Below, in pieces: positions 1 to 8,467 of a DNA stretch of 64,000 nucleotides. The stretch's first letter is position 1; every line of letters begins with the position of its first letter. The stretch covers positions 1 through 64,000 of the forward strand of contig JBKPDO010000170.1 in assembly GCA_046727955.1 (NCBI GenBank), given 5' to 3'. This DNA is from DASVXQ01 sp046727955 (GTDB lineage: Bacteria; Actinomycetota; CALGFH01). The notes below the pieces were generated by a model, which did no database searches, was not told the DNA's origin, and saw only the letters and a program-made list of their open reading frames with translations. The position numbers and the translations under genes are program-made.

Positions 1-200
1 ATCGGCGCGAGGTCACCCCGCTGGGCGTGACCGCCAGGTAGAGCGACTCCAGGCCCGGCATGGGGCCGATGATCGGCAGCCGGTCAGCGGGCACAGCCCG
101 CCAGGCGACGACCATCCGCAAGACCTGGGCGCGGCCGAGCGGGGGGAAGAAGCGCCCGGCGAGCAGCGACGCGGTGCTGGCTGCCGGCGACCATGCCGCG
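1..200 (-). pseudogene. C-terminal fragment of a DAO-type FAD-dependent oxidoreductase
   Basis: Reading leftward, one frame gives a stretch containing VPADRLPIIGP and, soon after, LYLAVTPSGVT. This is typical of the C-terminal part of glycine/D-amino-acid oxidase-like FAD proteins, which read like P.DGLPIIGP and TH.GVT. No start codon or N-terminal domain precedes it; the fragment begins just downstream of the methyltransferase stop codon. It runs off the left edge, so I cannot tell whether the far end is intact. It is most likely a truncated remnant; family assignment is from motif memory only. Confidence 0.5.
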
Positions 201-209
201 ATCCTCCGG

Positions 210-728
210 TCACCGCACGCAGGCTCGCCGACAGTGGCAGCGGAGGTTCCTGACCTCGTAGCAGGAGATCTGGATCTCGACGAAGCCGGTGGCCGTGAGC
301 AGCTCGGCCAGCCAGTCGGCGTCCAACAGAGCATGGTGGGCGTTCCAGATCCAGCGGGGGACGCCCCGCTCGTCGGTGCCGCGGTGGGCGGCGCGCTCGG
401 TGTGGCCCCCGAGGAGCCAGTGGTTGGCCTCCAAGGTCCCGTAGGCCCCCTCCAGCCACTGCGCGGCGATGTAGCGGGCGTCGGGCACGCCGATGTCGAC
501 CGTCGCGCCGGGCCGCAGCACCCGCGCCCACTCGCGCAACGTCGGCTCGACCAGCTGCCAGCTCTGGTGCTCCAGCACGTGGTTGGCGCGCAGCGCGCTG
601 ATGGTGGCGTCCGCGAACGGAAGCCGGTCCAGCCGGCAGACTAACTGGATCCCTGGGAGCGGGAGGACGTCGGTGTGGATCTCGTAGTCGGGATCCGGGC
701 GCTCGCCGGCGCCGATCTCGAGCCTCAC
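210..728 (-). CDS. Class I SAM-dependent methyltransferase
   Basis: This 172-residue protein opens with a SAM-binding motif I, LEIGAGERPDPDY, at residues 3 to 15. A LPFADATISALRANHVLEH segment (motif II/III) and LREWARVLRPGATVDIGVP (motif IV/V) follow, as in small type 11 methyltransferases. These proteins often modify glycans or lipids, but the substrate is not visible here. The GTG start overlaps the stop of the upstream acyltransferase by four bases (GTGA), so the two are probably translationally coupled. That pairing suggests a surface-polysaccharide role, which is inference. The C-terminus (RCHCRRACVR) looks ragged and may be a degraded end. Confidence 0.75.
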   Translation of the reverse strand: MRLEIGAGERPDPDYEIHTDVLPLPGIQLVCRLDRLPFADATISALRANHVLEHQSWQLVEPTLREWARVLRPGATVDIGVPDARYIAAQWLEGAYGTLEANHWLLGGHTERAAHRGTDERGVPRWIWNAHHALLDADWLAELLTATGFVEIQISCYEVRNLRCHCRRACVR

Positions 729-1204
729 GCGCCTGTTTCCCTGTGCTCGATCCTCCGGACCAGCGTCGCCGGGCGGCCGGCAACCACGGTGTAGGCAGCG
801 ACGTCGCGGGTGACCAGCGACCCGGCAGCCACGACCGCGTGCTCGCCGATCCGGCATGGCCCCAGCACGAGCACGTGGCTGGCCAGCCACGCCCCCTCGC
901 CCACCACCACGTCGCGTCCGCTCCGCTGGATCGCGGTCTGCCGCTCGCGCCCGAACTTGTTGATGTCGTGGTTGCCGGTGAGCACCGACACGTTGTGGCC
1001 GAAGAAGGCGTACGGCCCGACCGTGATCTCGCCCGCAGAGACGTTGAACAGGGCGTTGTTGACCACGGCGGTCGGGTCGACGTGGAGCCGGCCCGGGTCG
1101 CCGTGGACCCGGTACCGGTACAGCTCGTCGTCGAGCGCCTGGCGGATCAGGTCCCCGACCGGACGGGCGAGCAGCCGCCGCAGCAGTCGATCTAGTACCG
1201 ACAT
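725..1204 (-). CDS. Hexapeptide-repeat (left-handed beta helix) acyltransferase
   Basis: This 159-residue protein carries imperfect hexapeptide repeats (ITVGPYAFFGHNVSVLTG, VVVGEGAWLASHVLVLG, IGEHAVVAAGSLVTRDV) and ends VVAGRPATLVRRI. This is the signature of WbbJ/LacA-like O-acetyltransferases that act on sugars. GNHDINKFGRERQT contains the likely catalytic histidine. I chose the ATG at 1204 because a GGAGG-rich ribosome binding site lies just upstream, although the open frame extends much further. It overlaps the methyltransferase by four bases. Such pairs are common in exopolysaccharide loci, but no glycosyltransferase is visible here. Confidence 0.8.
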   Translation of the reverse strand: MSVLDRLLRRLLARPVGDLIRQALDDELYRYRVHGDPGRLHVDPTAVVNNALFNVSAGEITVGPYAFFGHNVSVLTGNHDINKFGRERQTAIQRSGRDVVVGEGAWLASHVLVLGPCRIGEHAVVAAGSLVTRDVAAYTVVAGRPATLVRRIEHRETGA

Positions 1205-1299
1205 CCCCACCCTCCTCCCCCCCTGGTGACATCGCGGCGTCCTGGGTGCTCGTTGTCCCATCCTTTCATCCCGATAACCTCGCGGCATGGGTCGGACGT

Positions 1300-1515
1300 C
1301 GCACAGGACCTCAAGCCGACCGACCTGCACTGGACGCTGTCGGACTTCGGCTGGGCCAAGGCCGCCTGGGGCAAGCTGTTCGGGCAGTGGGCGCTGGGCG
1401 CGGCCAACTTCCTGTGGGACCTGCGCGGCAAGCCCGACTACGACCTGCTGCTGCGGCTGCTCGGGGACCACCGGGTGACGACGTTCTGCGCGCCGCCGAC
1501 GGTGTTCCGCGAACG
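1300..1515 (+). pseudogene. Internal fragment of an acyl-CoA synthetase
   Basis: About 70 codons read LKPTDLHWTLSDFGWAKAAW, then GKLFGQW and, further on, GDHRVTTFCAPPTVFR. This is the middle of medium-chain or acetate-type AMP-forming acyl-CoA synthetases (the region between the P-loop and the GYG motif). There is no N-terminal domain, no adenylate P-loop and no C-terminal lysine domain, so this is a remnant. It lies among other gene fragments. Confidence 0.75.
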
Positions 1516-1599
1516 CGAGATTGCGACCAGCAGCAGCGCCGATTCCGGTTGACCTGGTCCTACAGGTCGGCCAGGTTGCCGAGGACGGCGTAGGCGTCG

Positions 1600-1882
1600 G
1601 TGGACCGGCTCCAGGGCGCATGGCCCAACCTGCGCCTGGTCCACCTGCCGGTGCATGCCGTCTGGTTGAACCAGGTCTCGAGATGTACTTCTCCGTGGTG
1701 CAGCGCAAGGTACTGACCCCAACGACTCCACCGACCTGGGCGAACTCGAGCGGCGGCTGCTCGGCTTCCAGCGCCGCTACCAGCAGACCGCGGTCCCCTT
1801 CGACTGGCGGTTCGGCAAGGCCGACCTCAACGCGCTCCTGCGCCGCCTGGCCGAGCAGGACGGCCCCGCGAGGCCGGCATAG
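1600..1882 (+). pseudogene. IS630-family transposase C-terminal remnant
   Basis: The translation reads LRLVHLPVHAVWLNQ, then after a two-base insertion VEMYFSVVQRKVLTP. After a further one-base loss comes FTDLGELERRLLGFQRRYQQ, ending at a TAG. The HLPVHAxWLNQVExxFS pattern surrounds the last acidic residue of the DDE catalytic triad in IS630 transposases. Two frameshifts and a missing N-terminal half make it inactive. No terminal inverted repeats could be paired. Confidence 0.8.
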
Positions 1883-2096
1883 TCGAGGAGCGGGCGTTCG
1901 CTCAAACACCGCACGATGGCGCTCAGTCCAGCCCATCACCGACGGGCGGCTGATCATGCCAGTCAGGCTCCCCGGTGAGGCCGCCCGCGCAGTCCGCGCC
2001 GGCGCCAGCCTGGCCCTTGAACGGCTGTCTGCCACCGAGCCTGGGAAGATTCCCTGGCCGAACAGCTGCGTTCGGGCCGGTAAGAACGCGCTCCCG

Positions 2097-2205
2097 GCCA
2101 GTACCTCGGAGTCCGCGTAGCGCCGGCCGACGATCTGCATGCCCACCGGTAAGCCTCCGGCCATGCCTGCCGGGATCAAGGCCGCAGGTTCGACCCCTCC
2201 CCCTA
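2097..2205 (-). pseudogene. Amidase-signature enzyme C-terminal fragment
   Basis: The minus strand encodes PAGMAGGLPVGMQIVGRRYA followed by DSEVLAG. This closely matches the conserved C-terminal block of amidase-signature enzymes (such as GatA-like amidases), where P.G...GLPVG.QI.G... precedes the last helix. Nothing else of the enzyme is present: no Ser-Ser-Lys triad region is found nearby. It is a relic in the same debris field as the transposase remnant. Confidence 0.7.
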
Positions 2206-2247
2206 CGGCCGGGAGACACCAGGATTTGCTCGCCAGTGCTGTGCGCG

Positions 2248-3501
2248 TCAAGGCCCAGGGCGCAGCGTCACATCACGTTCCGCATGTGCGTAGCTGGTTT
2301 CCCCGAGGCTGTCCGATTGCGCATCGGCCACCACGTGAGCCGTGCCCGCCCGCCATCGTCCGGCGTCGGGGAACACATTCACCCGCCACGGCGCCGCCTG
2401 CGCTGGGTCACACGCGACGGAGCTGAAATCGTGGCCCGACGTCGTCACACCGTTGACGGTCTGGGTGAGGGTGACTTCGACCGTGACGGTGGCCGGACGG
2501 GTGCAGGTCGTGCTTCCGGTCACTGCGGCCGTGATGTGTTTGCGGGAAAAGCGCGCTGTCGGATCGATCTGCACGGTGATAGCGAACGGCACAATGGTGC
2601 CGGCGTGGAACTGCAGGATGCCGCCCTGCGGCGTGGAGTACTGGTAGGGCTCCGTGACGAGGACGTAGTAGTCGGTGCCGGCCGCGACGTCCAGTTCCAC
2701 CCGCGACTGCTGATAATTGTCGCCGACTCCGGAATCGTCATTGCAGGCGATCTGCTGCAGCCCGTCGGCATCGGTATACCGGTAGACCGAGAGTTCCGTG
2801 TTGTAGTCGCTGCCGAATGTGTCGAAGAACACGTGGGCACCGGTGTCGGGCCGGTAGTGGTACCAGACCGACTTCCAGACGCCGCAGTAGCCACTCTCGT
2901 ACCCGGATTCGAAGGCGCCCCTCGTGTCCTCCTGGTCCGTGAATGGCAGCGCGGCGATCTCGGTCGCGTCGTAGATCTGGTCGTTGGGCGGCGGTGGCAC
3001 GACGTCGGGCGGCGTCTGCCCTGGCATCAGCGCAGTGAACAGCAGCAGTCCACCTGGCTCGCCAGCCTTCGTGCCAACCATCACGTGATACTCGTAACCG
3101 GCCACCGTGTCGATCGTTAGCTCGGACTGCGAAGTGCCGCCGGCGTCGTCGTTGCACGCGAGGGCCGCACTGCTCAAGTAGACCGAAAGCGTTGTGTCAT
3201 AGTTGCTACCATAGGTGTCGATCGTCACCGGGGTGCCGGTGCCGGTAACGACGTACCAGACGTTGGCGTCGCTACCAGCGCAGGTGGGATCGCCCGGTTC
3301 GGCAGTTGCTCCTCTTGTGTCATTGTATGCCCGATAGGGGAAGTCTTCGTAGCGGATGTACGTCGCAAGCGCCTGCGAGTCGTTGAGGGGCGGAATCAAT
3401 GCGAAAGTCGCCGCTGCTGCTGGCCCGACAGAGGCAGCGAGCATGGCTGTCGCAGCCGTGACAAGAACGATTAACCGGACGAACCAGCACCGCTGTCCCA
3501 T
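2248..3501 (-). CDS. Secreted protein with two pre-peptidase-C-terminal-like domains
   Basis: This 417-residue exported protein begins with a signal peptide: basic MGQRCWFVR, a hydrophobic core, and a likely cleavage after AAAA near residue 30. Two similar beta-rich modules follow, roughly residues 35 to 165 and 180 to 310. Each has YDTTLSVY or YNTELSVYRY and a CNDDAG or CNDDSG motif, as in PPC domains of secreted bacterial proteins. A third beta region completes it. No catalytic domain is visible, so it probably binds a surface or carbohydrate. I chose the ATG at 3501 for its AGGAG site seven bases upstream; the open frame continues further with no signal-like sequence. Confidence 0.7.
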   Translation of the reverse strand: MGQRCWFVRLIVLVTAATAMLAASVGPAAAATFALIPPLNDSQALATYIRYEDFPYRAYNDTRGATAEPGDPTCAGSDANVWYVVTGTGTPVTIDTYGSNYDTTLSVYLSSAALACNDDAGGTSQSELTIDTVAGYEYHVMVGTKAGEPGGLLLFTALMPGQTPPDVVPPPPNDQIYDATEIAALPFTDQEDTRGAFESGYESGYCGVWKSVWYHYRPDTGAHVFFDTFGSDYNTELSVYRYTDADGLQQIACNDDSGVGDNYQQSRVELDVAAGTDYYVLVTEPYQYSTPQGGILQFHAGTIVPFAITVQIDPTARFSRKHITAAVTGSTTCTRPATVTVEVTLTQTVNGVTTSGHDFSSVACDPAQAAPWRVNVFPDAGRWRAGTAHVVADAQSDSLGETSYAHAERDVTLRPGP

Positions 3502-3792
3502 GACGGCTCCTCTTCCTCGATTGCGCTCGACGTCTTTGTCGCGCGCATCGCACCGCGGGTCTTCTGACTGAGCGCCTGGGACTGGCGTTCCGTTACACCT
3601 GCTGACAGTGAGGTGTTGATTGCGCCAGGACGCAAGCACGCCTGTCCCCTCACTGGAACCTCTTATTATTGCTGCGTTCGTTAAGTCCGGTGCAGAAAGA
3701 CGGGTTCTGCTGCCCTCGTAACCCGGCGGATGGTGCTCTGACCAGCAACGATCTGAGGTAGAGCATGTGTACCGCTTTTGAGGAACGTAGCA

Positions 3793-4202
3793 TTAGGCAG
3801 GGTCGGACGGCTGCAGAGCCGGAACGACGTCGGTGTGCACGAAGTCGCGCCCCTTGAACAGCAGCGGCTCGCCCGTATCCTTGGCGAGCGCACAGGCGAA
3901 GCAGTCACCGAAGTCGAGCCCTGCGGGATGACCACTGCCCTTGCCGAAGTCGCGGTATGCGCGCGGGCGATCCGCGCCTGCTGCTCGGTCACCGGGGCGA
4001 CCACGATCCTCGCCACGTCGACGAGCTGGTCGAACTGGCGGCTGGCGACCGGGTCTCGGCTGCCATCGATGACCGCGGCCGCCTCCAGCCAGTTCGCCGC
4101 GGAGATCTGTCGCTCTGTCGCCTCCTCGATCGCACGCGCCATGACCGGAGCCTCGGTCTCGTCGCGCAGGATCGCGATCAGCGCCGACGTGTCCACGATC
4201 AC
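3793..4202 (-). pseudogene. vapC: Frameshifted VapC-type PIN toxin without antitoxin
   Basis: A GTG start opens [18 protein letters not shown], the classical VapC N-terminus with the first catalytic aspartate. Near 3955 the frame breaks. The expected continuation, [20 protein letters not shown] and then [12 protein letters not shown], lies in another frame to the TAA at 3793. One missing base explains the shift. VapC proteins are RNases that cut tRNA or rRNA. No antitoxin gene precedes it: upstream is the divergent lipoprotein gene. It is an orphan, most likely dead, or there is a sequencing error. Confidence 0.8.
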
Positions 4203-4310
4203 CGCGGCAGCCCGTGCTCGCTCCGTTCAGGCTCAGCGGCGACGGTGGTGGCGCACCAGTCGGGTCGGCGACCGCCGGCCCGGCGTCACCTTCGAGCACA
4301 GGGAGACCGC

Positions 4311-4913
4311 ATGTCCGTCCGGAACCTCCTCCGCCCACCCCGAGGCCGCGCCGGCCCGGTGACGTTGGTGGCCGTGCTGGCCGTCGTCGCGCTGCTGGTC
4401 GCTGGCTGTGGCGGCTCCAAGAGCGACTCGTCAGGTGTCGCCTCGGTGAGCGGCAGTGGCGGCCAGGCCAGCGCCACGACGGCCCCAAAGGCCAGCCAGG
4501 AGCAGCAGCTGCTCGACTTCACCAAGTGCATGCGCGAGCACGGCGTCAACATGGCCGACCCGACCGTGGACGCCAAAGGCAACGTGCGGCTGCAGCCGCC
4601 CAGTGGCGGCGACCAGCCGAGCCAGGCCACGCTCAATGCGGCCCGCAGCGCCTGCCAGAAGTACCTCCAAGGCGTCACGCAGGGCTTCACCGCGCAGAAC
4701 CAGGCGCAGTTCCGCGACTCGCTGCTGAAGTACGCGCAGTGCATGCGCAAGAACGGCTACGACATGCCCGACCCGAACTTCTCCAGTGGCGCCAACCCGT
4801 TCGGCCGCTTCTTCGACGAGCGCACCCAGAACGACCCCACCTTCAAGAAGGCCAACGCAGCCTGCCAGCAGTACCTCTCCGGGTTGTTCGGCGGCGGAGG
4901 AGGAGGATCATGA
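4311..4913 (+). CDS. Lipoprotein
   Basis: This 200-residue protein begins [13 protein letters not shown] followed by a hydrophobic stretch and the lipobox LVAGC near residue 34. It is therefore predicted to be acylated and anchored outside the membrane. A Ser/Gly/Ala/Thr linker follows, then two related segments, [15 protein letters not shown] and [15 protein letters not shown]. Each is followed by an [13 protein letters not shown] helix, suggesting an internal duplication with paired cysteines. Such lipoproteins commonly precede MacA-like membrane-fusion genes in actinobacteria. It overlaps the next gene by four bases (ATGA). Function is unknown; a periplasmic partner of an efflux system is inference. 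Confidence 0.75.
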   Translation: MSVRNLLRPPRGRAGPVTLVAVLAVVALLVAGCGGSKSDSSGVASVSGSGGQASATTAPKASQEQQLLDFTKCMREHGVNMADPTVDAKGNVRLQPPSGGDQPSQATLNAARSACQKYLQGVTQGFTAQNQAQFRDSLLKYAQCMRKNGYDMPDPNFSSGANPFGRFFDERTQNDPTFKKANAACQQYLSGLFGGGGGGS

Positions 4914-6172
4914 GCCGTCACCGTGAGCCCCGTCCGGGTGAGCTGGCCGTGGGGTCCGAGGACGCCGCTCCGGTCCCTTCGTCGGACGGCGAGCAGGCGC
5001 CGGTCACAGCGCCGGAGCGGGCGGCCCCGCCGGCAGGGCCGCCGGCGGGCTCGGCTGACCTGCCCGCACCCCGCCCGCGGCGTCGCCGGGCCCTTGTGGC
5101 CGGTGTGCTAGTGCTGGTGCTGGGCGGGGCCGGGGTCGGGGGCTACGCCCTGGTGGTCGACCGGTCGTCGGGCTCCAGCGCCGCCAGCGCCGCCAAGGCC
5201 GTCACTACGGCCGCGGTCAGCCGCGCGAACCTCGTCGACACCGAGCAGGACGACGGCTCGCTGGGCTACGACGACCAGCGGACGCTCCGCTCTGGCGTGC
5301 GCGGCGTGCTGACCGCCCTGCCCGACGAGAGCGCCACCATCCGCCGGGGCCAGACCCTGTACCAGGTGGACGACACGCCGGTGACGCTGGTGTACGGCAC
5401 GTTGCCGCTGTACCGCCCGCTCGCGGCCGGGGTCGACGACGGCCCCGACGTCAAGCAGCTCGAGGAGAACCTGGACGCGCTCGGCTACGGCGACAACCTC
5501 ACCGTCGACGACCACTTTTCGTCTGAGACCACCGACGCGGTGAAGACGTGGCAGGCCGACCGCGGCCTCGAGCAGACCGGCAGGGTCGACGCCACCCAGG
5601 TCGTGTTCGTGGGCTACGCGGTGCGCGTCGGCAAGCACCAGGCGGGCGTCGGCGACCAGGTCAACCCGGGGGCGCCGGTGACCGCCATCTCGTCCACCAC
5701 CCGTGTGGCCACCGTGGACCTTGCGGAGGAGGTCCAGGTCAGCCAGCCCTCTGACGCGCTGACCGCCCGCGCGGCCGCCAAGCGCGCGTTCAACTCGCTG
5801 CTGTTGGGCCTGGGCGCGGTCGCGCTGCTGGTCGGCGGGGTCGGCATCGCCAACGTCATGGTCATCTCGGTGCTCGAGCGGCGCAGCGAGATCGGCCTGC
5901 GCCGCGCCCTCGGCGCGACCAAGGCGCACGTCCGCACCCAGTTCCTCACCGAGTCGCTGCTGCTGGCGGTGCTTGGCGGCATCGGCGGGGTCGCGATCGG
6001 CGCCGCGGTGACCACCGGGTACGCCGCCAGCCGCGGCTGGCAGGTCGTCATCCCCGCCAGCTCGGTCGCCGCCGGCCTGGGTGCCGCGCTGGGGATCGGC
6101 GCGGTCGCCGGGCTGGACCCGGCCGTGCGCGCCGCCCGCCTGGCGCCCACCCAGGCGCTGCGGTCGGTCTAG
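4910..6172 (+). CDS. In-frame fusion of an efflux membrane-fusion protein N-terminus to a MacB-type permease C-terminus
   Basis: The 420-residue product joins two halves. Residues 1 to about 277 have a proline-rich N-terminus, one transmembrane segment near 62 to 83, and a peptidoglycan-binding-1-like repeat (VKQLEENLDALGYG ... AVKTWQADRGL). This resembles actinobacterial membrane-fusion proteins of tripartite ABC efflux systems. From about 278 it becomes the FtsX/MacB permease C-terminus: VGGVGIANVMVISVLERRSE, then IGLRRALGATKAHVR and three membrane segments. The usual order is fusion protein, ATPase, permease as separate genes. Here the end of the first, the whole ATPase and the permease N-terminus are missing. 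An internal deletion that kept frame is the simplest explanation; a role as a transporter is doubtful. Confidence 0.7.
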   Translation: MSRHREPRPGELAVGSEDAAPVPSSDGEQAPVTAPERAAPPAGPPAGSADLPAPRPRRRRALVAGVLVLVLGGAGVGGYALVVDRSSGSSAASAAKAVTTAAVSRANLVDTEQDDGSLGYDDQRTLRSGVRGVLTALPDESATIRRGQTLYQVDDTPVTLVYGTLPLYRPLAAGVDDGPDVKQLEENLDALGYGDNLTVDDHFSSETTDAVKTWQADRGLEQTGRVDATQVVFVGYAVRVGKHQAGVGDQVNPGAPVTAISSTTRVATVDLAEEVQVSQPSDALTARAAAKRAFNSLLLGLGAVALLVGGVGIANVMVISVLERRSEIGLRRALGATKAHVRTQFLTESLLLAVLGGIGGVAIGAAVTTGYAASRGWQVVIPASSVAAGLGAALGIGAVAGLDPAVRAARLAPTQALRSV

Positions 6173-6376
6173 CGCCGGGGGAGGAGGCTGCAGGTGAGTG
6201 TGAGCCTGGTCATTGCGGCCGCCGCGCTCGCCGGTGAGCTGCTGCTGCCGCGCCGGTCGGACGACTGACGCGATCCTCGGGATCCTCGGGGCGGCTCTGG
6301 CGAGGTCCGCGCGGCCAGGCAACACTGGAAGTGGTCGCGCTATCCAGCGCGCTATCCGGCAGGCGAGGAGCAGGCA

Positions 6377-8467
6377 TTGGCGATAGGTGGAGGGTTCGGC
6401 GTGGGACGCCGGGCAGGCGTGCAGGAACCGACCGACCGGAGCCTGCGGGCGACGGTCAGCGATCGTCGCCTGCTGCGCCGCGCCGCCCGCCTGTTCCGTC
6501 CCTACCGGCGGCAGGTGCTGATCGTCACGCTGGCGATCCTGCTGACCGCCGGCCTCGGCGTGGCCAGCCCGCTGCTGGTCAAGGTGGTCTTCGACCGGGC
6601 GCTGTTCGTCCCTGGCGGGCCCAGGATCGGACTGCTGGCCGCGCTGGTCGGCTCCATGATTGCTATCCCGGTGGTCTCCAGCCTGGTCGGCGTGTACCAG
6701 ACGTACCTCACCAACTCGGTCGGCCAGCGGGTCATGCGTGACCTGCGCGCGACCCTCTACACCCACCTGCAGAGCATGTCGCTGCGGTTCTTCACCGGGA
6801 CGCGCACCGGCGAGATCCAGTCGCGCCTGGCCAACGACGTCGGCGGCCTGCAGACCGTGATCACCGACACCGCCTCCAACGTGCTCTCCAACGTGGTGAT
6901 CCTGCTCTCCACGCTGGTGGCGATGGTGGTGCTGAGCTGGCAGCTGACCGTGCTGTCGCTGTTCCTGCTGCCGCTGTTCGCCTACCTGACCCGCAGGGTG
7001 GGCCAGGCGCGCCGGCAGGTGACCGCGCAGACGCAGGGGGCGCTGGCCGAGATGAGCGCGATCACCGAGGAGACGCTGTCGGTCTCCGGCGTGCTGCTCG
7101 CCAAGGTGTTCGGCCGCCAGCGGGCCGAGACCGAGCGCTACGCCGACCAGAACGAGCGCCTCGCCACGCTGCAGGTGCGCCAGCAGATGATCGGCCGCTC
7201 GTTCTTCGCGCTGGTGTCCACGTTCTTCTCCATCACGCCGGCGCTGGTCTACCTGGTCGCCGGGCTCACCTACCGCAACGGCGGCCAGCTCAGCCCCGGC
7301 ACGCTGGTGGCGTTCACCACCCTGCAGGCGCGGCTGTTCTTCCCCATCGGGCAGGTGCTGCAGATCTCCACCGAGGTGACCAGCTCGCTAGCGCTGTTCG
7401 CGCGCATCTTCGACTACCTCGACCTGCACCCCGACATCGTCGACCGGCCGGACGCGCGCGCTGTGCCCCCGTCACGGGTGCATGGCGAGGTCAGGCTCGA
7501 CCACGTCTGGTTCGCCTACGAGCCCGGCGCGGCCGGAGACGGCGACAGGGCCGCCGCAGGCACAGGGCTGGCCGAGGACGGCGACAGGGCCGCCGCAGGC
7601 ACAGGGCTGGCCGAGGACGGGAACGGGGCCGCCGCAGGCACGGTGCCCGCCGGGGACGGCGACGGGACCGCGGCCAGGGACGGCTCGCGGCGGTGGGCGC
7701 TGCGGGACGTGGACCTGCGGGTGGAGCCAGGCACGCTGGCGGCGATCGTGGGCCCGAGCGGGGCCGGCAAGACGACGATCTCCTACCTGATACCGCGGCT
7801 GTACGACACCACCCGCGGCCGGGTGCTGCTGGACGACAACGACGTGCGCGAGCTCACCCTCGCCAGCCTGGCCGACGCGATCGGCATGGTCACTCAGGAG
7901 ACCTATCTCTTCCACGCCTCTGTGCGGCAAAACCTCGCCTACGCGCGGCCCGGTGCCAGCGACGACGAGCTCGTGGCGGCGGCGCGGGCGGCCTACATCC
8001 ACGAGCGGATCATGGAGCTGGACGACGGCTACGACACGGTCGTCGGCGAGCGCGGCTATCGCCTGTCCGGCGGAGAGAAGCAGCGCCTGGCCATCGCGCG
8101 GGTGGTCCTCAAGGACCCGCGCGTGCTGATCCTGGACGAGGCCACCAGCGCGCTGGACACCGCCAGCGAGCGCATCGTGCAGGCGGCCCTGCAGCCGCTC
8201 ATGCATGGCCGGACCACCATCGCCATCGCCCACCGGCTGTCGACCATCCTGGCCGCGGACGTGATCTTCGTGCTGGACCGCGGGCGGCTGGTCGAGCGGG
8301 GCAGCCATGCCGAATTGGTGCGCGGGAGTGGCCTGTACCGCAGCCTGTTCGACGAGCAGTTCGGCGGTGGGACCGTGGAGGCTCGCTGCGACGACGGTCT
8401 GGTCATGAGCAACGGCCAGGTCATCCACTTGCCGGAGCGCGGGGCGGTCAGCCGGAGAGAACCGTGA
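6377..8467 (+). CDS. ABC exporter half-transporter (fused membrane and ATPase domains)
   Basis: This 696-residue protein has a six-helix type 1 exporter domain (about residues 35 to 340). An ATPase domain follows with Walker A GPSGAGKTT, signature LSGGEKQR, Walker B VLILDEATSALD and switch histidine AHRLST. It should act as a dimer exporting a lipid, drug or peptide. The TTG start at 6377 has an AGGAG site eight bases upstream. An unusual Gly/Asp/Ala-rich repeat of about 13 residues lies between the membrane and ATPase domains, just before Walker A. Its last 20 bases overlap the convergent GH38 gene. The substrate is not deducible. Confidence 0.85.
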   Translation: MAIGGGFGVGRRAGVQEPTDRSLRATVSDRRLLRRAARLFRPYRRQVLIVTLAILLTAGLGVASPLLVKVVFDRALFVPGGPRIGLLAALVGSMIAIPVVSSLVGVYQTYLTNSVGQRVMRDLRATLYTHLQSMSLRFFTGTRTGEIQSRLANDVGGLQTVITDTASNVLSNVVILLSTLVAMVVLSWQLTVLSLFLLPLFAYLTRRVGQARRQVTAQTQGALAEMSAITEETLSVSGVLLAKVFGRQRAETERYADQNERLATLQVRQQMIGRSFFALVSTFFSITPALVYLVAGLTYRNGGQLSPGTLVAFTTLQARLFFPIGQVLQISTEVTSSLALFARIFDYLDLHPDIVDRPDARAVPPSRVHGEVRLDHVWFAYEPGAAGDGDRAAAGTGLAEDGDRAAAGTGLAEDGNGAAAGTVPAGDGDGTAARDGSRRWALRDVDLRVEPGTLAAIVGPSGAGKTTISYLIPRLYDTTRGRVLLDDNDVRELTLASLADAIGMVTQETYLFHASVRQNLAYARPGASDDELVAAARAAYIHERIMELDDGYDTVVGERGYRLSGGEKQRLAIARVVLKDPRVLILDEATSALDTASERIVQAALQPLMHGRTTIAIAHRLSTILAADVIFVLDRGRLVERGSHAELVRGSGLYRSLFDEQFGGGTVEARCDDGLVMSNGQVIHLPERGAVSRREP
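7538..7654 (+). repeat. 39-base tandem repeat inside the ABC exporter gene
   Basis: Three head-to-tail copies of a 39-base unit encode GDRAAAGTGLAED-like 13-residue repeats. The first two copies are nearly identical and the third has diverged. The period is a multiple of three, so the frame is kept. It sits in the early ATPase domain between the first strands and Walker A, where most exporters have only a short loop. Confidence 0.9.

Noticed and set aside
6194..6268. A 24-codon open frame after the fusion gene
   Set aside because: It has a ribosome-site-like GAGGAGG but is too short and featureless to support as a gene.
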